A stretch of 64,000 nucleotides of DNA from Acetatifactor muris (GTDB lineage: Bacteria; Bacillota; Clostridia; Lachnospirales; Lachnospiraceae), in assembly GCA_023664365.1 (NCBI GenBank), contig JAMPFR010000009.1, positions 1 through 64,000 of the forward strand, read 5' to 3'. Positions 59,202 through 64,000 of this stretch are shown here, piece by piece. Positions within the stretch are counted from its first letter, which is position 1. The number at the start of each line of letters is the position of its first letter. The notes under the pieces are model-generated. The model had not been told where the DNA came from, made no database searches, and saw only the letters and a program-made list of their open reading frames with translations. A program made the translations under genes and the position numbers.

Positions 59202-60689
59202 CTACTGCTCCCCTATTTCCACGCTGTTGGTCGCTGCCTGGGCAGTCAGCGACGCAATCACCGCCTTCACCTGATCCACACTGCCCGAATTAATCGCCGC
59301 CATTATCTGTTCGTAGGCGGCGGGATCATCCGTGGCCGTCCCTACGGTAGCGCTTCTGGGTACCATCTTGTAGGTGCTGCTGTTTACCTGGGTGCGGCTT
59401 ACCTCCTTGCCGTTTTCCTTCACAATCTTCCACAGCTTTGCCTTATATCCGATATGAGCGCCCTCCGACACTATGTAACCCACGGGCTTGGATGCGTCCG
59501 CGTATATTTCATCTCTGGAGGGAACGTTGACCTCCAGCTCCTCGCTTTCAAAAATAACCTCCCTGCCCGAATCTCTTGTCTCTTTCCCGTATATGTTAAA
59601 AGTAATCTGCTTCTTATCAATATAGCCTTCTATGTAAACGGGAACCTCCAGATTATTCCTGAACCGGAAGTCCTTGCCGGAGCTCTCCGCAATGGCCGCG
59701 TCCGCAGAACGGGGCACATAACTCACCACCATGGAGTGATTGTGCCGCTCCGTAATCTCCAGCTCGGCCCGCAGCACTGCATTGTAAAGCGTGGTAGATA
59801 CCTGACAGATTCCGCCTCCCAGACTGTCTACCACCTTCCCGTTGATATAAGAACCGGCCATATAATAACCGTTGGACTCGGAAAAAGGAGACACCGCCGC
59901 ATAGGCAGAAAACTCCTCCCCGGGATAGAGCAGAATCCCGTCAATCAGCTTACAGCCATTCTCCACATTCGCGCTTCTTGAAGCGTTGGAAGACTTAAAG
60001 GAAGTGGTAAAGCTGCCCAGAACATCCTTTACCTGCGCCAGCTCCTCCACGCTGCCTTTCGGCTTCTCCACCGCAACATCCAGTGCAATGGCGCATGTCT
60101 GACAGTCCCAGCCCCGGGTCAGGGCGTCATATATCAAATCGATGGATGTCTCCACATCCAAAAGATAGCCCTGCTGTCCCTCGATGATTCGAAACTCTCC
60201 GTTTTCCCGGATAAGCCCGTAATCCACGGCCTCCTGATCATAGCCTGCGCATTTGTTCGTCAGGATATCGCTGATTTTCTGCATGTCAAAGGACAACTCA
60301 ATGGGATAAATCTTATTTTCATGCTCCAGGTCCTTCAGCATTTTGTATCTTTCTATTACATTTCCCTGTGTGCCAAGCTCCGCAGCCTCCGTCACAATCT
60401 CCGGGTTCGCCCAGGCAATACCCAGATCGCCGGCCGTAACCGTCACCTCTGCCACAGAATCATACTGCAGCACTACCTTTATGTCCTCCAGGCCTTTCAC
60501 ATAGGCTTCCACCGCCGCTTCCGCCTGTTCCTCAGTCATGCCGGACAGTTCAATGTCCCCTGCATAAATGCCGGGCTTTATGGTCTCTCCGCCCTCAGCT
60601 CTGACCGGTATGCCGAACAGCAGAAAACATGCCGTCATCAGCCCAAGGCATAGGCCGCTCCTTCCGATTTTCCCTTTACAAGCTTCCAT
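59202..60689 (-). CDS. VanW-family exported protein
   Basis: A 495-residue protein. A signal peptide or anchor at residues 9-31 is followed by a peptidoglycan-binding-like (PG_binding_4) domain, then the VanW domain at about 235-370 (YPGEEFSAYAAVSPFSESNGYYMAGSYINGK, GGGICQVSTTLYNAVLRAELEITERHNHS) and a G5-like C-terminal strand region. VanW proteins occur with cell-wall and resistance genes, but their chemistry is unknown. It is a common envelope protein in Clostridia. It is not linked to a van cluster here. Confidence 0.92.
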   Translation of the reverse strand: MEACKGKIGRSGLCLGLMTACFLLFGIPVRAEGGETIKPGIYAGDIELSGMTEEQAEAAVEAYVKGLEDIKVVLQYDSVAEVTVTAGDLGIAWANPEIVTEAAELGTQGNVIERYKMLKDLEHENKIYPIELSFDMQKISDILTNKCAGYDQEAVDYGLIRENGEFRIIEGQQGYLLDVETSIDLIYDALTRGWDCQTCAIALDVAVEKPKGSVEELAQVKDVLGSFTTSFKSSNASRSANVENGCKLIDGILLYPGEEFSAYAAVSPFSESNGYYMAGSYINGKVVDSLGGGICQVSTTLYNAVLRAELEITERHNHSMVVSYVPRSADAAIAESSGKDFRFRNNLEVPVYIEGYIDKKQITFNIYGKETRDSGREVIFESEELEVNVPSRDEIYADASKPVGYIVSEGAHIGYKAKLWKIVKENGKEVSRTQVNSSTYKMVPRSATVGTATDDPAAYEQIMAAINSGSVDQVKAVIASLTAQAATNSVEIGEQ

Positions 60690-60723
60690 TCTGCGCCCTT
60701 TCCTGTAATCCTACATTGAATTC

Positions 60724-60828
60724 TTAAAAGAAATATGCTAAAGTGGGAATAACCATAGCAAGTACCAGTATCAGAATAATGACTACCGAAACCTTCTGTC
60801 TGGTTTTCTTATTGTTCATGTTAAACAT
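60724..60828 (-). CDS. 34-residue single-pass membrane protein (DUF4044/Prli42-like)
   Basis: On the minus strand a 35-codon frame encodes a basic N-terminus (NNKKTRQK) followed by one hydrophobic helix (VVIILILVLAMVIPTLAYFF). This is the plan of the tiny DUF4044/Prli42-type membrane proteins of Bacillota. CGGGG precedes the ATG at 60828 by 5 bases; an in-frame ATG at 60819 gives 31 residues. Prli42 anchors the stressosome in Listeria; the same role here is not shown. It lies between vanW and the next divergent gene. Confidence 0.6.
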   Translation of the reverse strand: MFNMNNKKTRQKVSVVIILILVLAMVIPTLAYFF

Positions 60829-60905
60829 GTGAACCCCGTTTCCGCCATGCCCCGTGAAATTTCCCGCATGGCTGCTTCATATAAAACTCTGAAAGGATAT
60901 TATAT

Positions 60906-61523
60906 ATGAATTTAGTGTTTTTGGCAAGTTTTCTGACCTTCATTCTGGTGATTTTCTTTATCATGAGAAATCAGCAGAAAAAATTTAAGGAGCAGGAGGC
61001 CGAATTCTGGTCCCGGGAACAGCGCGCCAATGCCGTGCGCCGCAAGTCTCTGGACAACCTGAATTATATCAAAATACCTCTGGAGGCCTTCCCCACCCAT
61101 CTTTTGAACGATGACGCCCGGGTGCTGGAATGTATCGATATTCTGGAATCCCTTACCTCCCGGAAGATTGTAAATTTCACCGGCTGGTCCAACACAGATC
61201 TGAAGCTGGAATACGGCACCGCAAATCTGGAAGCGCTCACGGAGTTTGATCAGAATTATACGCTCCTGGTACGCACTCTGCAAAAGTGGGCCGACTGCCT
61301 GGTTGAATGCGGTTTTCAAAAGGAAGCGGTTCCCCTCATGGAATTTGCCGTCAGCACAAATACGGATATCAGCCGTACCTACTATATTCTGGCGGAATAT
61401 TATGCTTCCGTCGGACGATTTCAGGAGATCGACCGCCTGCGGACAGTGGCAAAAAATCTGCGCTCCGCCAACCGAAATGTAATTGCAAAGCATCTGCAGG
61501 AAAGCTACCCGGATGTGTTCTGA
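60906..61523 (+). CDS. Membrane-anchored protein of unknown function with helical repeats
   Basis: A 205-residue protein. An N-terminal helix at residues 3-20 (LVFLASFLTFILVIFFI) anchors a soluble domain. The early part is charged (KKFKEQEAEFWSREQRAN). The C-terminal half (VRTLQKWADCLVECGFQKEAVPLMEFAVSTNTDISRTYYILAEYYASVGRF) looks like one or two TPR-like helical pairs. AAAGGA lies 8 bases before the ATG. It is a single gene; I do not recognise the family. Confidence 0.75.
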   Translation: MNLVFLASFLTFILVIFFIMRNQQKKFKEQEAEFWSREQRANAVRRKSLDNLNYIKIPLEAFPTHLLNDDARVLECIDILESLTSRKIVNFTGWSNTDLKLEYGTANLEALTEFDQNYTLLVRTLQKWADCLVECGFQKEAVPLMEFAVSTNTDISRTYYILAEYYASVGRFQEIDRLRTVAKNLRSANRNVIAKHLQESYPDVF

Positions 61524-61805
61524 TCTCCGGGCAGTTTCCTTTTTTATATCCGCTATATGATTTTATGGTAACGGTTCAGCCATAAAAGATAAGCCGCGGA
61601 AGCGGCGACGGATGCGAAGCAGACGCTTTTATGAATGGGAGGGGCTGAACTGTTACATTTTATGCGATCCTGTCCGCAGATATGACTGCGGCGGCATTTT
61701 TCTGTTACGACCTTTTCTGCGGCGACGATTTCTGCGGCGGATGCTTTCTGTTACGACCTTTTCTGCGGCGGATGTTTTGCGGCGACGTTTTCTGCGCGGG
61801 GCAGA
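61524..61805. repeat. Repeat-rich intergenic region between convergent genes
   Basis: A 26-bp direct repeat, TTTCTGTTACGACC followed by TTTTCTGCGGCG, occurs at 61699-61724 and 61745-61770 (46-bp period). TCTGCGGCG-like units recur several more times between 61690 and 61800. No gene is supported; an 86-codon frame across it has no ribosome site and an Arg/Leu-biased repeat translation. Confidence 0.7.
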
Positions 61806-63671
61806 TCAGGGAGTCCACCCCTCTTCCCCGGCTTTCACCATCTGCCAGTATTTTATGACAATCTCACGCTGATAATCTATGACGGCATTGTCCATGGCGT
61901 CCCCTACAAAGATATTCCCTTCAAAGGTCTTTAACGCCTTCCAACCGTCCACCGTGGACATCATAGAGGACTCGTATCCGCCGATGAAGGTGTTATTTTT
62001 GTAAATCTGGTGGGAGGCAATAAATTTAATCACATCCGTTTGGCCGGTGCTGTCCCAGCTGTAAACGCTGGTTCCGTTGAAATCGTTCTGCCACCGAAGC
62101 ACTCCCTTCTGTTCACCCGCATAAGCCACATAATTATTCGAGAAAATGATATCGTCCATGTCAAGGCCGATCCACTCATCCCCTTCCTGGAACCCAAGCC
62201 CGACGCCAGTGTAGGCCACCACGTTGGAGTCAGCGATAAAGGCGTCAAGATGCTCCACAAGATCTGGGCCGAAGGCGTCCCCCTTGATGGGGCTGTCGGG
62301 GGAAGTATAATGCTCGCCGGTAATGCCCACGCAGCAGGTGTGGTGGACATAATTATTTTTCACCACACCGCCGTTGACGCAGTTGTATATCCCGTCTCCG
62401 ATATAGTTTACGGAGATCTGCCAGATGTTCTCCGGACGCCATTCCGTATAGTTCCAGACATGATTTCCGATGAAGCTTACTTCGCAATTCTGGATGGTAG
62501 AGTGACTCATATGACCGATACCATACTGCACTCCATTGCTCACTTCGATGTTGTCCAGCGTGACATTTTCGCGGCCGTATGTACTCAGGGCAGTGGTGGT
62601 TACACCATCCGGCCCCATGGGCGCGGCGGTAGTAAGCTTGACCGTCTCAAATACATCTGCAGGGTTGCCTTCATCACAGCGAAGATAAAGATCCGTGTCC
62701 AGTACATCCATGCACCAGACGGTACCGCTCTCATCTTTGAATCCGTTCGTTCTGCTGATAAATGTGAGATCCTCTGTCAACTGCTCCTCGATGCTCATGG
62801 TTACAAGTTCACCGTAGCGATCCCGGTTGAGGCCCTCACCGGGCTTAAAATCGCTGTAGTCAACATAGTTCGTGCTGATATGTTGAAATCCGTTTTCCTC
62901 GGACCAATATTCATAGACCGGATAGGCATACTTGTCATCGGACAGATCAAAGTCAATCCACCCCACGCTTCCGATTCTTCTATCCAGAAAATGCCATATT
63001 TTTTTGCCATCGGTATCGCTGTACTGTTCCCAATATGCCGGATCATTAGCCGTGGCGGGAGAGGCTGTGAGGACAGGTTTGCGCCCCTCTCCGTAGGCGG
63101 AGTAGGTTACGCCGTCCTGCAGCTCCAGTTCTCCGCCGTAAAACACGCTGCCCCGCTTCAAAAATACGGCGTCTCCCTCCTGCAGCCAACCGCCGTTGAG
63201 CCTGGCCACGCTTCGAAAGGCCTTCTCCGGCGAAGTCCCGGCGTTATCGTCATTTCCGCTTTCCGGATCCACATAGTAAGCGATACCGGAATAGGAAATA
63301 CCCTGAACATACTCGTCGGCTTTCACGATTTCCGTAGGACTGTTTATGATCTCCTGTATGCGCTGTTCCATATTGGCGATCTCCTGCCGTCCCTCGGCGG
63401 AATCCGACAGGTAAAACCCGGAGTCTCTCAAATAGCTTTTGTACGCGGCGATAACTTTTTTGTCGTCTGTGTAATATCCGGTATATTTCATCTCCGGATA
63501 GTCACTGTCAAATGTTTCCGTCTCCCGGGTCGGTTCCGGAGCAGGCACGGCGGCAGCCTCCGTTTCCGGTACGGAAGAGCTTACCTCCGGGTCTGCCGGT
63601 GAAGCACAGGCGGCTAAATTCAGAACAAAACAGAGGGATAACGATAAACGCAATAAACGCTTCATAGCCAT
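61806..63671 (-). CDS. Right-handed parallel beta-helix lipoprotein
   Basis: A 621-residue exported protein. A signal peptide ends in the lipobox LAAC (Cys at about residue 22). A Glu/Pro/Thr-rich spacer and a helical segment precede the beta-helix domain, which starts at about 130 with IAYYVDPESGNDDNAGTSPEKAFRSVARLN. Many later coils follow (NVTLDNIEVSNGVQYGIGHMSHSTIQNCEVSFIGNHVWNY and similar). Such proteins are surface polysaccharide-binding proteins, lyases or epimerases; no catalytic residues can be named with confidence. It lies next to a probable esterase gene on the same strand. Confidence 0.88.
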   Translation of the reverse strand: MAMKRLLRLSLSLCFVLNLAACASPADPEVSSSVPETEAAAVPAPEPTRETETFDSDYPEMKYTGYYTDDKKVIAAYKSYLRDSGFYLSDSAEGRQEIANMEQRIQEIINSPTEIVKADEYVQGISYSGIAYYVDPESGNDDNAGTSPEKAFRSVARLNGGWLQEGDAVFLKRGSVFYGGELELQDGVTYSAYGEGRKPVLTASPATANDPAYWEQYSDTDGKKIWHFLDRRIGSVGWIDFDLSDDKYAYPVYEYWSEENGFQHISTNYVDYSDFKPGEGLNRDRYGELVTMSIEEQLTEDLTFISRTNGFKDESGTVWCMDVLDTDLYLRCDEGNPADVFETVKLTTAAPMGPDGVTTTALSTYGRENVTLDNIEVSNGVQYGIGHMSHSTIQNCEVSFIGNHVWNYTEWRPENIWQISVNYIGDGIYNCVNGGVVKNNYVHHTCCVGITGEHYTSPDSPIKGDAFGPDLVEHLDAFIADSNVVAYTGVGLGFQEGDEWIGLDMDDIIFSNNYVAYAGEQKGVLRWQNDFNGTSVYSWDSTGQTDVIKFIASHQIYKNNTFIGGYESSMMSTVDGWKALKTFEGNIFVGDAMDNAVIDYQREIVIKYWQMVKAGEEGWTP

Positions 63672-63710
63672 AGTCCTTTCCTACAATATCTTTCCGGTAT
63701 CGCAACCTTT

Positions 63711-64000
63711 TTAAGGTAATAATTTTTCACAAAATTCCGACAGCGTATCTCTGAACCAGCTTTCGGGAACTTCGTGTCCGTAACCCTCGAAAATCTGGTG
63801 GGAAAATTTAGTGCCGCCCAACGCTTCTACTTTTTCCTTCAGCGCGGCACAGCCTGCAGGCGGTCCCGCCTCATCATCCTCCGCACCGTTGGCCGCAAAC
63901 ACCCACACGTCAACAAAATATTCAGGAAAATTCACCGCCTTATAAGCCGAGACAAAGCTTTCCATTTCATCCCCTGTCCAGACGGCAGGCTGGCCGTTTT
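63711..64000 (-). CDS. Alpha/beta-hydrolase (esterase-like), C-terminal end
   Basis: The frame remains open to the right edge, so only the last 95 residues are seen. FVDVWVFAANGAEDDEAGPPAGCAALKEKVEALG and FEGYGHEVPESWFRDTLSEFCEKLL give the late part of an alpha/beta-hydrolase: the acidic residue region followed by the catalytic His in GYGHEVP. It may be a carbohydrate or polyester esterase or a prolyl-oligopeptidase relative. It lies 39 bases upstream of the beta-helix lipoprotein gene and is probably in the same operon. Confidence 0.75.
   Translation of the reverse strand, partial: NGQPAVWTGDEMESFVSAYKAVNFPEYFVDVWVFAANGAEDDEAGPPAGCAALKEKVEALGGTKFSHQIFEGYGHEVPESWFRDTLSEFCEKLLP

Noticed and set aside
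57917-59981. Two long plus-strand open frames (388 and 358 codons)
   Set aside because: Both are antisense to the Lrp, AIR-synthase-like and VanW genes, which have clear family motifs and ribosome sites.
59202-60689. Vancomycin resistance cluster from the VanW match
   Set aside because: No vanH, vanA/B, vanX or vanRS genes are nearby. VanW-family proteins are common in susceptible Clostridia.
61612-61872. 86-codon plus-strand frame
   Set aside because: It is made largely of the TCTGCGGCG repeats translated as Leu/Arg runs, and it overlaps the end of the beta-helix gene.
62010-63602. 530-codon plus-strand open frame
   Set aside because: It is antisense to the beta-helix lipoprotein gene, has no ribosome site and its translation has no domain. 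The GC-rich codon pattern of the real gene creates the open frame.

Overview
The window is bacterial chromosome with dense, mostly short-gapped genes, strong AGGAGG-type ribosome sites, TTGACA/TATAAT promoters and many rho-independent hairpins. The gene content (YesM/YesN two-component pairs next to a CUT1 sugar transporter, a MecA-type adaptor, PadR/DUF1700/DUF4097, VanW, Bacillus-type SpeA, AguA/AguB with carboxyspermidine enzymes) points to a Bacillota member. A gut-type Lachnospiraceae is my best guess, but that is inference from gene content, not from a marker gene. I see no rRNA, tRNA, CRISPR array or intact insertion sequence.

Left part (1-10.9 kb): a partial P-loop kinase, a methyltransferase, an atypical sirtuin, an HxlR regulator with a heterodimeric ABC exporter, a HigBA-like toxin-antitoxin cassette bounded by 19-bp direct repeats, a membrane-anchored MerR regulator with a YbjQ protein, MecA and a chemoreceptor. 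Next (11.0-20.7 kb) is a carbohydrate uptake locus. A binding protein, two permeases and an F5/8C-like protein run on the minus strand. They are divergent from a YesM/YesN pair and a cytoplasmic heparinase II/III-like enzyme. A PIN-domain toxin-antitoxin pair follows.

Polyamine genes fall in two blocks. One is nspC, aguA and aguB (21.4-25.0 kb). The other is speD, speA, speE and a carboxyspermidine dehydrogenase (41.7-47.9 kb), which also carries a GH3 and ends in a GH88/105 gene. Together they can take arginine through agmatine and N-carbamoylputrescine to putrescine, and then to spermidine by both the SpeD/SpeE and the carboxyspermidine routes. The roughly 17 kb between the blocks holds a three-gene phosphorelay operon, a lipoprotein serpin, an Rpn-family nuclease, two decayed gene remnants or spacers, and a compact minus-strand set. 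That set consists of an HTH-like protein, a kinase-STAND-TPR protein, a DUF1232 protein and two small or unknown proteins. Two transcription units in the set share an identical 16-bp promoter box. This set is the best candidate for an undescribed system.

Right part (48-64 kb): a DUF4143 ATPase, the PadR/DUF1700/DUF4097 operon with a clear operator, two tandem paralogous polytopic membrane proteins, trmL, an Lrp-aminotransferase-AIR-synthase operon, VanW, an unlisted 34-residue membrane protein, a beta-helix lipoprotein and the end of an esterase. Other notable items are a roughly 375-nt structured leader with an attenuator before speD and a two-copy composite palindrome at gene 3' ends.
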